Assembly: GCA_023935145.1 (NCBI GenBank)
Contig: CM043698.1
Coordinates: 22,205,501-22,269,500 of the forward strand
Direction of reading: 5' to 3'
Origin: Bretschneidera sinensis
Lineage: Eukaryota; Streptophyta; Magnoliopsida; Brassicales; Akaniaceae
Length of the DNA stretch: 64,000 nucleotides
This document shows positions 1 through 17,100 of the stretch, in pieces; positions within the stretch are counted from its first letter, which is position 1; the number at the start of each line of letters is the position of its first letter. Position numbers and translations under genes: made by a program. The notes beneath the pieces were generated by a model. It was not told where the DNA came from. It was given only the letters and a program-made list of their open reading frames with translations, and did not search any database.

Positions 1-1323
1 CGGGTCGACACTCAGGCGATGTACGATGACGTCAGGGCTGATTCCTGGCATATCTGCAGCAGTCCAGGCGAATAGATCTTGGTTCGCCCGGAGAAGGGCT
101 AATAAAGATTCTTGGGAAGAGCTGGACAGGTTGGAACCAATTTGCACAGTTTTGGTGCTATCTTCGCCAAGGGGGATTGTGAGTACATCTTCTCCGGGCC
201 TACCTCGTAGGTTGCTTGCTTCATCCCTAAGGTCATCCAGTTCGAGTGGTAGGGCTTCCGTCTTTTTACCTTTTATTGCACTGAGATAACAGGATCTGGC
301 GGTTTGTTGATATCCTTTGATCTCGCCTACTCCGTCTGTCGTGGGGAATTTGATTTTGAGATGATAAGTAGAGACAACAGCTCGGAGTTTATTTAGTGTG
401 GGTCGTCCGAGTATCATATTGTAGGAAGAGGGTTGTCGGACGATTAACAAGGTGGAATGTACTGTTGTTGTTTGAGGTGCCGTTCCCGCAGTTACCGGGA
501 GAGTTATGCTGCCTTCTGTAAAGACCGGTCCCCCTGAGAAGCCATAGAGTGGGGTGGAAACCAGCTCCAGATGTGCATCGCCCAACTGCATTTGGTGAAA
601 GGCATCATAAAAGAGGATGTCGGCCGAGCTCCCGTTGTCGACTAGGACTCGTCTTATCTCATGGTTAGCCACAAGGAGTGAAATTACGACAGCATCGTCG
701 TGTGGGATCTGCACTCCTTCCAAGTCTTCGTCCGAAAAAGAAATAATCTCTCCGGTCCTAGGTCTTTTCTGAGATCCAGCAACAGAGGCTATTGACCTAG
801 CATAAGACCTACTGCGAGCACGGGATCCCCCTCCAGCAACGAGCCCTCCGTAAATGGTTTTGATAATCTTCGCCACGGGGACCTCCGGTTTTTTCTGGCT
901 GGGCTCTCTATAACTTGGCCTCGGGCTCTTCTGGGCTGCCCTTGTAGGTCTGTTTCGTTCATAAGAACGTTCAGGGCCTCTGCGCGATCGTTCATCATAT
1001 TTCTCTTGTCGTGGCCTGACATATTCTTTTAGATACCCTCGATTGATGAGGGCCTCGATCTGATTTTTTAAGGCCTTACATTCTTCCGTATCATGGCCGA
1101 AGTTTTTGTGAAACCTGCACCAAGTATTGCGATCCGGGTTGAGGTTTGACGGCCTTGGAGGCCATTGCAAGAGGTCCCTATCATGAATCTGCATCAGAAT
1201 GTTGGTTCTGGAGGCATTCAGCGGTGCATAGCTGTGGATTTGCCTCGGAGTTCTGGCTCTGGTTCCATAGGTTGCAAGAGTTCGGGACCTATCCTCGAAA
1301 GGCCTGAGGGTTCTGGGTTTCTC
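1..1323 (-). CDS. Gag C-terminus and aspartic protease, start of reverse transcriptase (partial)
   Basis: Reading on in the same frame past the TAG gives 441 open codons to the window edge. They contain a zinc-knuckle-like segment (CRFHKNFGHDTEEC), an Arg-rich linker, and a retropepsin with the active site LVDNGSSADILFYD near 640-600. DNG in place of DTG is usual in this lineage. The flap and C-terminal motif MILGRPTLN lies near 410. The last codons (AADMPGISPDVIVHRLSV) are the conserved lead-in to reverse transcriptase. I translated this by hand. The protein is cut only by the window edge. Confidence 0.85.
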
Positions 1324-2352
1324 CTAGCGGAACGGCCGCTTAGAGGGTTCAAGGCTGGGACTAGTGGGGCCTCTCTTCCTCTTTTCCGTATCTCCTTCGC
1401 GTTCTCTTCGGAATGCTTGATCATCTTCTGCTAGCATGTATTTTTCGGCTCGGGCCAAGACCTCATTCATGTCCATAGGCGGACATCTGATGAGTTTTGA
1501 GCTGAAGAATCCGGATCTTAATCCATTTTTGAAAGCCAGGAGCTGAACATTGGGATCAAGGTTTGGAATCTCCCAAGCTGCAGTGTTGAATCTGGAAATA
1601 TAGGCGCGAAGCTTCTCTCCTTTTGCCTGGACAATGTTAAACAGAGACTCCGAAGTTTTCTTGGGTCCTTTGCTGCTGATGAAATGTGAGGCGAAGGCAT
1701 AACTTAGGTCTTTGAAGGTGCGAATACCCCCCGGTTTCAAGCGGGAATACCACGTCCCAGCAGCTTTCTCTAGGGTTAATGGAAACGCTCTGCACATTAT
1801 AGGGTCCGAATGTCTATGAAGGGTCATTGTGGTTCGGTAGTGCTGGAGGTGATCTAAGGGATCTGTGGATCCATCATAAAGTTTGATTTGTGGCATACGA
1901 AAATTGTGGGGGAGAGGGGCGTCAAGGACTTCTTGTATGAAAGGTGGGTCCTGTACGTCGAGATCATCGCTAATACTGTGGCCGCGTTCTTTAAACGCTT
2001 CATTGATGCGTCCCTCTATGTCCTCGATCCGTTTGCCAAACCCTTCGCTGTTATTGGGCACGGGACTCTCTCTGAACTTAGCTGGGGAAGGTGAGTGGGT
2101 CGCTGAGCAGACATCCGCTGGTGGGCGACGGTCAGTGGAAACACCGTGACCTGGTTCCAGCGATGGGAGTGGCAGCGTCTGCTGAGGTCTCCTACGAACT
2201 TCGGCAGCCAGATCGGCCACCAGGTGTGCAAGCTCTGTGAATTGCGCCTGGAGCGTGCCTTTATTCGGGTGAACGTCGGGTTCGGCTGAAGAACTGTCTC
2301 CCGACCGTAGCGCGCGAGCGCCTAGATCTCTGGCGGGTGTTTTTGGAGGCAT
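1324..2352 (-). CDS. Gag polyprotein, N-terminal part (capsid), ends at TAG
   Basis: This is the structural Gag protein that assembles the retrotransposon particle. The start is placed at the ATG at 2352 (MPPKTPARDL), the first methionine after the primer site; an upstream methionine at 2439 lies inside the LTR. The capsid domain is clear in the middle (FRMPQIKLYDGSTDPLDHL, then a segment with AAGTWYSRL and LRAYISRF), typical of the plant retrotransposon gag family. After an Arg-rich stretch the frame meets a TAG at 1326-1324. The same frame then reads on through the rest of Gag, so this looks like one nonsense change or, less likely, a readthrough codon. Confidence 0.85.
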   Translation of the reverse strand: MPPKTPARDLGARALRSGDSSSAEPDVHPNKGTLQAQFTELAHLVADLAAEVRRRPQQTLPLPSLEPGHGVSTDRRPPADVCSATHSPSPAKFRESPVPNNSEGFGKRIEDIEGRINEAFKERGHSISDDLDVQDPPFIQEVLDAPLPHNFRMPQIKLYDGSTDPLDHLQHYRTTMTLHRHSDPIMCRAFPLTLEKAAGTWYSRLKPGGIRTFKDLSYAFASHFISSKGPKKTSESLFNIVQAKGEKLRAYISRFNTAAWEIPNLDPNVQLLAFKNGLRSGFFSSKLIRCPPMDMNEVLARAEKYMLAEDDQAFRREREGDTEKRKRGPTSPSLEPSKRPFR

Positions 2353-2407
2353 GCTAACAGATGAGTTCTTGACTTCTTCGCTGTTACTGTCAGCGAGAGA
2401 TGTGGTT

Positions 2408-2425
2408 TCCCACAGACGGCGCCAA
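2408..2425 (-). other. Retrotransposon primer-binding site
   Basis: Two bases inside the LTR end the minus strand reads TTGGCGCCGTCTGTGGGA. Its first part, TGGCGCCG, is the complement of the 3' end of plant tRNA-Asp, a usual primer for Tat and Athila elements. The match to the tRNA weakens after about ten bases. Confidence 0.7.
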
Positions 2426-2427
2426 TC

Positions 2428-3051
2428 TGTTGATGCCAAAAAATGAGTGTTGCTGAGCTGGATGGTTGTTCTGTAGAAGTACCTGCACAGAGAAAGGGAG
2501 ATTTGCTATTGGGGTCGACGGAGGGGATGCCTCCGAGGATGCTCCGATGCTTAAGTTAGCAAAAGTTTAAGATTGTAAGTGTTTAAAGCTAAAAAGCTCC
2601 CTCCTTTTGGACCGCTTACCAAATCCTTTTATAGAGTTCCGGAGGCGGTGATGGGTCGGGGCAGCTGTAACAGGATACCCCAACTGGGTAGGGTAATGAT
2701 GCCTATGAGGCCCAGCTAGGAAGCTGAGAACCGTTCAGTAGGGCTTTTGCCTTGTTGGCTTATTCCAAAGCCGTCTATGTGTAAGACGGTGTTTAGGTCT
2801 GACGCCCCAACTTGGTTGGTAATGATGATCCGGAGGGCGGTGGTGACGTGGAGGCCCAGCTGGAGCCAAGATGTTCCTGAGGGCGGTCATGACCTGGAGG
2901 CCCAGCTGGAGGCAATGATGCCCTGAAGGGCGGTCATGACCTGGAGGTCCAACTGTCTGGGCCTGAACTGTCCGCGTGTCTCTTTGAATTCAGGGCTCAC
3001 GATAATCCACATGTCCTCCTCCTATTGGAGTGACATATTTTGGTAGTATCA
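2428..3051 (-). repeat. 5' LTR of the left Tat-type element
   Basis: The plus-strand left end is TGTTGATGCC, the same terminus as the solo LTR at 35869 and the LTR at 58380. The primer-binding site lies directly beside it. A TATA-like motif (minus strand TATAAAAG near 2630) marks the U3/R region. The outer end is placed at 3051 (GTATCA) because the minus-strand start TGATACTACCAAAATA resembles the start of the solo LTR (TGATATGGCCCAAAATA). An alternative outer end is 3097, where GCATCAACA makes a perfect 9-bp inverted match to the other terminus. The second target-site copy is outside the window, so this cannot be settled here. Confidence 0.75.
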
Positions 3052-4286
3052 CAACTCTATCTTGACATTGTAACCCATTAACTTTTCTGCATCAACAGTT
3101 AATAACTAATAATAAATTATATATATTTACCCTTTAAAAAAAGTATATATATATACAAAATATGTTGTGGGCAAGCATGTAACGTGTGTGGTTCAAGATT
3201 GTTAATGTCCCACGTACGAATACAGAATCTTCTTCACTTACTAAGGACAATAATTAATCAAAACTCTCACCCCTAACATTTTCCATGATGATCAATACCT
3301 TTCAGTACTTAAACCACATCGACCAATATGAATTATGTGATGCATCAAGTGGGTATGCAGTGACAAGTACATAATCAGATGGTAGGGTCCTATTTCAATT
3401 TTAATCGATTTGGTTAGGAGTCGGATTAAAGTAAAACTGTTAGTTGAAGGTCGAGCACGGCTAGTAGTACGTGTTTGGATTCCACTTAAATCAATTGGAA
3501 TCGGTTTCTTTTTACTCATTTGTAAGTGCAAATTTGGTCAGTGTACCCAATTTTCTCAAGTATAAAAATTAGTGTGGAACAAGTAGTTATGGGCCATGGG
3601 AAAGACAGACATATCGAGGGGATTTTCACTTGCTCATCAGCTATAAACTGTCACCTCACACGTGGGTTGAGATGTTGTGGGGCAGTATTGCATTATTTAT
3701 GAGTTATAGCAAAGCTTATTATCTCAATAATTTTTAAAAAAAAGCCTAATATCATGGAAGATAAAATAAACAAGGATTTTTTATTTTATTTTATAGAAAA
3801 CTACTGCTAGACCAAACATTAATCCAGTCAGGAGATAAATGTGTTTTGTCATTGCATGATGATTTTACATTAATCAATTTGAAAAATTTTAGTTTAATTT
3901 TAGTTTATTTGATTTATTATATGGATTTAATTGAATCATAAAATTTGATTCCGAATTTTATTTTTAAAAATATTATTCTATTAAAAAAACTTCATATAAG
4001 AAATCCTTCTAAGTTTTGTCGATTTCTTAATCCTTAACCTAGATTTGCTCGTATGATAAAATAATTATGTTAATGGGCAGTTAATTAATTAATTAACTTA
4101 GTGCAAGTTTGAAGATGCTAGAGGGCAAATGTCAAATAAAATGTTGTTGCAAGTAAACATGGCAATGGAGCTCAGAATCCATAACCTTAATACTAAGTTG
4201 ATTTCTATCGAAATCCCGCAAATCAGGGCTTCTAATTTGTCTCAAAATAACGAACATATATACCTAGCTAGGATTACCACAGATTC

Positions 4287-4430
4287 AGTTACATGTAATT
4301 GAAAAAATTTATTAATAATCATAAAAAATTGAGTTAATTTTGATAATTAATTTTTTTTGTATAATTACTATTTAATTTTTTTTGTGATTACTAATAAATT
4401 TTTTCGATTTTACGATAACTTTCGGTTCCA
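4287..4430. repeat. Short AT-rich fold-back MITE, copy a
   Basis: The two ends are roughly inverted: GAAAAAATTTATTAATAATC near the left and its complement-like GATTACTAATAAATTTTTTC near the right, ending CGATAAC. The same arrangement recurs at 10211-10345 and 10817-10962. Confidence 0.55.
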
Positions 4431-6299
4431 TGAAATAAAGACTCATTCCTACAACCTACTAATATATTCCCTTTTAAACTCTTTTTTTTGAACGGATGAT
4501 GGACAAGGCTCTTACGTTAACATAATACTCTTTATTTTTAGATTTTTCAATTAAAATTGTAAAAATAAAAAGAAATTACTTTTAAAAATTATTATACTCT
4601 AAAAAACATATTCGACAAAATTTAGATAATTTAGTTATTTAAAATTAATAAAAAAATTAATCATTTAATTGGATGAATAGATTCAACAAGACAAACATTA
4701 TTAGACAGGAATAATAATAAAAACACAAAGAAATCAAATTTTTTTTGATATAGTTGTTATTTTTTATTTTTTTAAAAAGTTGGGTTCGATATATAATTTT
4801 TTTTTTTTTCCAAATGTACCAAAAAAAAAATCAACAAAAATAAGTATGTTTTAAAGAAATTAACAGCTTGATTTAACATCAATAATGGGGATTGATTAAG
4901 CATTATAAAAATAATAATAATTGGGATTAGGAACTTTAGATATGTATGCTTTTGCTCAACTTTAAATGAAGTAAAGTTGGGAGATGGAGTGCAGAAAACA
5001 CATGATGGGATTCATGTAATCAAAAGGTTCTTCTAGTAAACATATACTAATAGGGAAACGCGGTTTACTTGCGAGCCAGGGATCGATCATTATTTTTATG
5101 GGGTTTGTCTTGTGGGTGGAGAGCTTAATGTCCCTAATGGGGACCATGTGGGATGGGAATGGAATCAACATGTGGTCTCATCACCTAATGTTAAAGATCC
5201 AAACCCTATAAATGCGTACTACCTGTCCTTATATTTTGACACGTGGTCGGTTGTTAAGCTATCTTTAGAAGCTTCATTTGTGGGCTTGGCTGGAATAGTT
5301 TAACAATTAAGATTAGTTTTCTATGCTAATTGCTAATCATAATTAATTTGCAGTTAATAATGACAATGAGAAATGAAGGGTTTTAAGTAATAAATGAAGA
5401 GATAATTTATCTTTTAGCTTTTCAACTTTTCCATTTCTTTAGTAGGGGAAGCAAACATTTGGAGATGAGTTGGACAATTAGGACGCATAATGACATTCTG
5501 TTTGCCTTAAACCATGATAATTACTGTTTCTACTAATCTATAAAGCCAGTCTAACTCAAACTATTGTTTTAAAAATCAAGATGCCCATGTCAGAGAATGG
5601 TCAGATGTACACATGCCTCGTGGGAAAAGTTTTCCAAAGGGCGGTGGCTTTGAGCGTGTGTTGGCGAACGTCTAGCATCAGTAGTATAATGAGAAAGTGT
5701 CATATTATATATATATAGTTTATAATCTAAAAAACAGTATGAATAACAATTTTTGAATATTAAACTTGTGGTGTTATAAATAATATCAAAATCGATTCAG
5801 ATCTATTATAACGTAGATGTATGATATTTAGATAGATCACGAGTTCATCGTGATATTTAAACTCTTAATACATCAAAACTATTGATATGATATATGATAT
5901 TTGTGATTTGAACTCATTTTCACGAGTTTAATCAAAAGTAGTTTGCGACGATTCACATAAGTTCATATCATTATGTTTAGTTTGCACATTTAAATTATTA
6001 GTAATATCATGTTACCATGTTTTGTTTGATTAGGAAGTACCGATAGTCCAAAAAATAATACCGCATTCTAATTTTGTCTCGAAACTAAAAAAAAATAATT
6101 TTATAATTATTATAATTATTAAATATTAATATTATATTTTTATATTTTTAAATTATTATAATATAATGTTATATTTTTTTGTGTTTATTTTTATATAACA
6201 AAATTATTATTTATGCTAATAGAATTTTATTATTTATAGATTAATAGTTTTTTTATGTATAAATAATAAAATGGGAGTGAGGGTATCGTTGTGATAATC

Positions 6300-6304
<5 letters not shown>

Positions 6305-6334
<30 letters not shown>
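6305..6334. repeat. (TA)n microsatellite
   Basis: About 15 uninterrupted TA units lie roughly 420 bases upstream of the CPD TATA box. Confidence 0.95.
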
Positions 6335-6337
<3 letters not shown>

Positions 6338-6750
6338 AAGGATATTATTGAAATCTGGCTCTTCTTTGACGATTCAAACGATTAAAACCTAAGTTTCGAA
6401 ACAGAGGTTACGCCTCGACCAAAAAAATACCCTTTAAGAAGGTACTTTTTTTAAGAATTCTGAAACGTTTTAGTGTCACCCTGTGTCTAGATGAATCTCG
6501 ACTCTGCTTTTTATCCCGACTCTGCTTTTTAAACACCGATCCTGACTAATAACTTTTTCTATTCGCTCTCCAAATAAAACCAAATTCTTTCCAATATTCT
6601 CCCTCTCCGAGTCTTATCCTCACCAACAAAAAGTGAATAAAGAAAAGAAAACGAGATAGAAACTTGCCAGATACGACATTTAATTTCTTCCCTCTCTCTC
6701 TCTCGTCTTAGCAGAACCCCCCGTCTGCCCCTCTTCATTCAATCCTCCAT

Positions 6751-6758
6751 TATAAATA
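6751..6758 (+). promoter_or_regulatory. Probable TATA box of CPD
   Basis: TATAAATA lies 124 bases before the CPD start codon and just after a pyrimidine-rich stretch (CTCTCTCTCTCTC near 6690-6705) of the kind common in plant core promoters. A start of transcription near 6785 would give a leader of about 90 bases. That leader would contain two tiny upstream reading frames, at 6824 (5 codons) and 6828 (6 codons), both ending before the main start. Confidence 0.55.
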
Positions 6759-6874
6759 CATACACCAATACGCACATATATACATACATAGAATCAAATA
6801 TTTTTATTTGAATATATATATATATGTATGTATATGGTTAGTTATTGACCCGTGCGATAATAATCATTTTCATC

Positions 6875-11714
<4,840 letters not shown>

Positions 11715-11764
11715 GAATTAAAAGATAAGGTAGAAAACGTGCAATCACTTTTGTTGCCAAATCC

Positions 11765-11770
11765 AATAAA
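11765..11770 (+). terminator. Probable CPD polyadenylation signal
   Basis: AATAAA lies 51 bases after the CPD stop codon, followed by T/A-rich sequence. Confidence 0.55.
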
Positions 11771-12598
11771 GATTCATTAGTAGAATCTATGTAAATTAAG
11801 CTATTTCATGTGTGTTGAGCTGCGGTATCAATGATCTCAGGAAAGGAAGTAACCATCAATATCCTCAAATTGCAAGTGTATGAAAAGTTCCTTTCTTATG
11901 GGAGAGGGTCTTAATTTTGCTTTTTTCTAATGTTTTCCCTTTTCAATCAAAGCCAAGAACAGAAGTGACCTATACAACTAGAGCACACCATTTGGGGTCA
12001 AAACCAAGAATCCAAGGCTACCTTAGCACGGCTTCCCTCCACAATGACCAGTCTTCATTGGCCTCTGTAATTGGACCAGCAGCCATAAAAATCTCACCTG
12101 AATCAAATGGTTCCATTCTTCCATGTAAAAGTGAAACAAAACATTAACACTATGACGATGCCTTACAACAACGATAAACAGCTGCATCTCTTTGCAATGC
12201 ATATTGATAATTCTTTACATATAGCATCATTGTCTAATCACTATTCATATTAGTGAGATTTTAACATGTCTCCTATCATTGTCATCAAAACCATCTACTA
12301 TTTGTCAATACACATACAACAAGAGGACCCTCCACCAAGACAAAAACAAACGAAGTTTCATGCAAGGAGTTTAAACCATATAGGACTAGCACACTGACTG
12401 CATGTTCTCTGCTCCTTATCAGAACCATATCCCAGTAGATATGCTAAAATAGCCTCTTGAGTGGTAAAGTCGTACCATCTACAATCTTAAAAGCATCCAT
12501 CTGAACTATTTCACAATCCACATAACCATCTTGTGTAAATCCAGAACATCCAGGAGCAGCGGAAGAATTCCCCACCACAAAACAAGAACGATTAGGTT
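11771..12598. other. Space between two convergent genes (3' ends)
   Basis: CPD and NUP88 face each other tail to tail across about 0.9 kb. The space should hold both 3' untranslated regions. No further gene or repeat is recognised. Confidence 0.6.
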
Positions 12599-14095
12599 TC
12601 AGCTTCTGCTGCTTTCCTGGTTTCTTAGTGCAGATTCAACAAGCTTAACCTTTTTTGAATTCTCACTATTGACAAGGGAAAGTTTAGCAATTGAAGATTT
12701 CAGCTGGGAGATTTGAGCATCTTGAACATAATTCTTCCTCGATATTTGCCTTTGCTGGTTCCCAACAGTGCTCTTCGGAGATTGTGTGTACCTTCTCAGC
12801 CTTGCTCTTAAAGCTTCAATAGAAGAAACCAACGCATCCAGGTCAACTCCTGTAAATCGGTCTGCACAATATCCAAATAAATAATTAGATACTGTGAGGA
12901 GGTTGCCTAGCAAAGCTAGAAATGAACTGCCATCTTAATAGTGAATTTGAAGGATTTGGAACCCAAAATGTATTGGAATTTGAAAGCTGACCAAGAATAC
13001 ATAGGAAAAAGGAACCAGCAAAAAGGTTCAAAAAATTCCATGAACATTAACTAATCAAGGATTTGAGTAGAGGCAGTTCATGTAAGAAAAGAATTAAGTC
13101 AATATTCTCACCCTTGAATTGTTTGTGCTGTGTTTCTATTCTTTTTTAGGAGAGAGGGGATTGTAAGGTGAATGTAATAGGATTTAAGAATATTCAAGTA
13201 ATTTCTATATCCATGGATGGTGATTGAATAATGAAATCAAGTTACATCTGGGGCTCTGCCTAGTGAAAATTGTATAAATTGCAACAATATCTGAAATTCA
13301 AAGAAGTTTACCACAATAAATTAATGTGCAAAAATTTGATTACCAAGCTCAGACTTAAATTCTCGCTCTGCTCTAGACAACGGTTTCTTGTGTGCCCCAG
13401 GCAAGCTCCTCAGCCGTTGCAAGCGCTGTTCCAGAAAATTGTGTACCTGGATTGCATGGTCAACCCTCTCCTCCAATAGAGACTGCTTCTCCTCCAATTT
13501 CAACATCTTTTGTTGTGCTTCAGCCAATCGGTCGTGTTGGTCATCAATGATTCTCTTCATGTGAGGGCCATGATGTTTGAGCTCAAAGTACACCTAGGAA
13601 GGACAGGAAAAAATCTTCAAACAACTCGGGGGAAAAAAAGAACCTTAAGAGGCCCATTAGATTTCTGCAAAAGTTGCATTCCAAAATTAAGGAATCTAAC
13701 TTTCTACAAATCAAGGAATCGTGTTACTTGGAATGAGCTTCCAATGTTTAATTTTTCTAGAAAAGTAATAATTGAATCATGGGAAATTTAATTCCATTTA
13801 TTTAAATTCCCACCGGGAAAGTTACTTTCTCAGTTGTAAATTACTAAAGTGCCCTTTGGTTGGCTGGCCTTTTGGGGTTGTTTTGATAAAAACAAAGCCC
13901 AACAGGTTTAAATAATTTTGTTTCTTTATTGGGCCTAATCGAAAATGTTTAAAGGTCTAAAACGAACTTGACAAAGAACCTAATTTACAAAATAAAACAA
14001 ATACTAAAAAAGTCAAAATCAATAGTGGAAGCAAGATTCATCACCAGAACTATATGATGCACAAATTTCAAGAAAACCAAAATTCGACCATGCGA

Positions 14096-14131
<36 letters not shown>

Positions 14132-17100
14132 CTTGATTCTCTCTATTTCCAGGATTTTTCCAATCTTCATCTTCATTTTGTGCTTCGAGCTTTTAATTCT
14201 GTTATTTTTCTCCAATTTTAGTTAATTTTTTTTGTGGTAAACTACACTTTAAACATTTTCTGAATTCATTTTTGTTAGAAGGGAAATTTCTTCCAAGATG
14301 TTTACTTGGGCCTCTCAAGACAGAATCGGTGAGTTCATTTTTGCTAGAAGAGAAATTTCATTTCAAAAATAAAAAACTAAACAAGAGCAAAGAAACCAGT
14401 AAAAATAGCCCCTTTGCTTTTCAACCACTATTTGGAAGGGAAAAAAAATCTGCCGCACATGAAAAATTAAACTTGAACATGAATTCTGTCAAAAGCCTTT
14501 ACAAATCTAAAAAACAGAGCTTGCCGACAAAATGCCATGAACACAGCAAAATAGGTCTGTAAAGCCTAAAAAAATTGACAAAAGAAGCAGAGGGAGAGGA
14601 CTAAGAGAAGAGATCGTGTCACGCTGATAAGAGAGAGAAGACTTAAAGAGAGTGGTAAAAAAACTGAGGTAAAGTAGATGTTTTTAATATTTTTTTCATT
14701 TGTATAAAGGGAGGGTAATATGGGGAAGTCATGAATATCTATTCGACTTTGATATGGTGATGGGACATCCCAAAATAGAAAGTGTGACACATAAAATGAG
14801 ACGGAGGGAGTATTTATTGTGATTTACATTGCTGTGGAAGAAAGGCATGAAAGCAAAGTTTGTGGTGGTCAGATGTCCCTCTTCCATGTCTCATTATTTC
14901 AAGCCAATATCCATCAATATTCTACTAATGAGTAATAGATTAGACAATTTCATATTTTTCTGAAGGTTTACTCAAACATTTTGCAACACACAAAAGTAGG
15001 ATTTTAAATTTAAAATCAATGTAGTTTCTTGCAGTTTCACAAAAATATTAATGAGAAACATATCTTCCTTATTCAAGACAAGACAGTCAAATTTTACGTA
15101 TCAAAATTAAAAAGACAAGAAGGGCAAACAAAACAAGTGAATAAAGAGTAAAATCATAATTGCATGTGAACAAGATGGTATATTCTCACCTTATGCGCAT
15201 ATTCAACATAATTTTCATTGAAAAGCTTGAAGTACTGATGAAGGGTTGATCGACCTTCAATAGAATCAGCAGCAACAGAACGTAGATTTGGTGAGGTCTG
15301 AGGAACAAGAACCACCTTGGGACCACTAATGAGTTCTTTGCTTAAGATATCTGGAGTACCTATCTCTTTATGCCCTTCCATGCTAACAGATTTCTTATCC
15401 GTATCAACATGAATAGGAATCAATAGATCCCAAGTTTTCATCTCTAGCACAACACATTCTCGGGTGGAGGTGAGTCCCACAATCCACGAGTACCCAAATG
15501 AATCAGACAGTGAGACAAAGCCCAATAGAGGAGACGGTGAGGAGGTTTCACCTTGGCATGTACTTAGGACAGGATGCACAGAGGGAGTTCTGATACTCTC
15601 ATCCTTTCCAAATGTCTGACTTGTAAAAGGAAGAAAATGCAACACTATTGAATCTATCCCCCCATCATGAAGGGAATATATTCTTTCTGGCATAAGGGGA
15701 TCAACAAATATTGTAATAAGGGAACCACCTTTGGTTTTTATGGGCAAGGCCAAATCTACGATAGCCAGTCTCAGCAAGGGGGGTGGATGCCCCAACCAAA
15801 CTGTATGATCAAGTGGTTGATCAAGCTTCACAACAGAAACCCCACCTGAGATTGATTCAGAAATCATAGCAAGACCAAGAATATGGTCATGGGAATCCAC
15901 ACGAACACGAGGTGGGCTACCAAATATCCACACTGGCTGGATTTCATCAGCTAGGGCATCTATTTGCAATTGCCCACCACTCCAGGCAGTCACCAGAATT
16001 GAGTCTTTGCTGACTAAATTATAGAGAAAACTAACTGCACGACCTTCACATTCTGCTCCTCGAACTGCTAAAGCTTCATCTTCTTCACCGTGACATACTT
16101 TATGTAGAGGGCCCTGAAAAGGAAGAGAACAAAAAAGTTCATTGGTTTTTCAAGGTGCTATGATTCTCATAAATTTTGCAGGGTAATTTGGCTTTGCCAA
16201 AACAATGCAATGATCAAATACTTACACATTGAAACACTCTAACATAGTCAAAACTAGAACACTGGAGGGACACTCAGAGTAATTGCTTTGATTTACAAAC
16301 ACAAGACTGGCTATTATTTTACCTTGACAATACTTTCTTATGGCAAAGTTTGAAGCCTAATGATAAACAGTACAAAACTCCATTCTTTTTCTAACCTAAA
16401 ACTACTTTGCAAAGGAGGGGAAAACATTACATTGGCCTCAATTCTGGAAGCACAGTTTGGTTGCTTCGAATTGCCAGTAGACTTCAAAAAGACTTTAATT
16501 CTAGAGAAAAATACGACTCCAGAACCTGATATTATCTTGAATCAGATGATAGTATATTCATCACAACCAAATGTACCCAGAATAGGCTACTGGCACATCA
16601 GAAAAGAACCACGAAGCTTACTTGGGGGAAAATTCTCACCTTAGACAATTTACAAAAAAGATGGAAGGTTTTGGTGAATCGGTGTTTCATTTGCACTTAG
16701 GGGAAAATTCTCATCTTAAACAATTTACAAAAAAGAGGGAAGGTTTTGGTGAATCAGTGTTTCATTTGCAAAGCTTGCGGTGAGTCCTTGTTTCATCTTT
16801 CATTGGAGTGTTTTTTGGCAAGAGCTTTGTGTGAGATGGCTTATAAAGTGTTGGGAGTTTCTTGGGCGTTTGCCGGCTTCGTGAGAGACGAGGTTTGGGC
16901 TTGGTGTGGGTTTAGGGCTTCTAAGAGTCTCAAGAAAGTTTACTCTCTTTCTATCTTTTGGATTATTTGGATAGAGAGGAATCATAGAGCTTTTGATGGC
17001 ATTGAGAGACCTATTGATGTAATCAGGGAAAGGTGGTTCAATACTTTTAATTTTTGGGTCAAAGGGAATTATTTTGTAAATGAGATAGATATAGTAGATC

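Larger units (their letters stand above)
1..3051 (-). mobile_element. Ty3/gypsy LTR retrotransposon, Tat type, 5' part (cut by window edge)
   Basis: On the minus strand the order is LTR (3051-2428), primer-binding site (2425-2408), gag, then protease and the very start of reverse transcriptase at base 1, so pol and the 3' LTR lie outside the window. The gag and protease sequences and the tRNA-Asp-like primer site fit the Tat branch of plant Ty3/gypsy elements. The coding frame is open from 2352 to 1 except for one TAG, so this copy is little decayed. The lineage name is inferred from protein motifs. Confidence 0.88.
3052..6750. other. AT-rich intergenic region upstream of CPD
   Basis: No gene is recognised here. 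The stretch holds homopolymer and AT-rich DNA, one copy of a short fold-back repeat (4287-4430) and a TA microsatellite (6305-6334). A CACGTG G-box is present at 3659-3664 and CGTGTG, the core of the BZR1-bound brassinosteroid-response element, at 5655-5660. These short words occur by chance often, so a role in CPD control is only a possibility. Confidence 0.6.

Noticed and set aside
26..1434. Several plus-strand open frames at the left edge
   Set aside because: They are antisense shadows of the retrotransposon Gag-protease frame, which has clear domains.
3081..3097. GCATCAACA as the outer end of the left LTR
   Set aside because: It makes a perfect 9-bp inverted match to TGTTGATGC, but the start at 3051 resembles the U3 start of the solo LTR better. 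Kept as an alternative in the LTR entry.
5112..5303. 63-codon open frame upstream of CPD
   Set aside because: No family resemblance, no conserved context and AT-rich surroundings; treated as chance.
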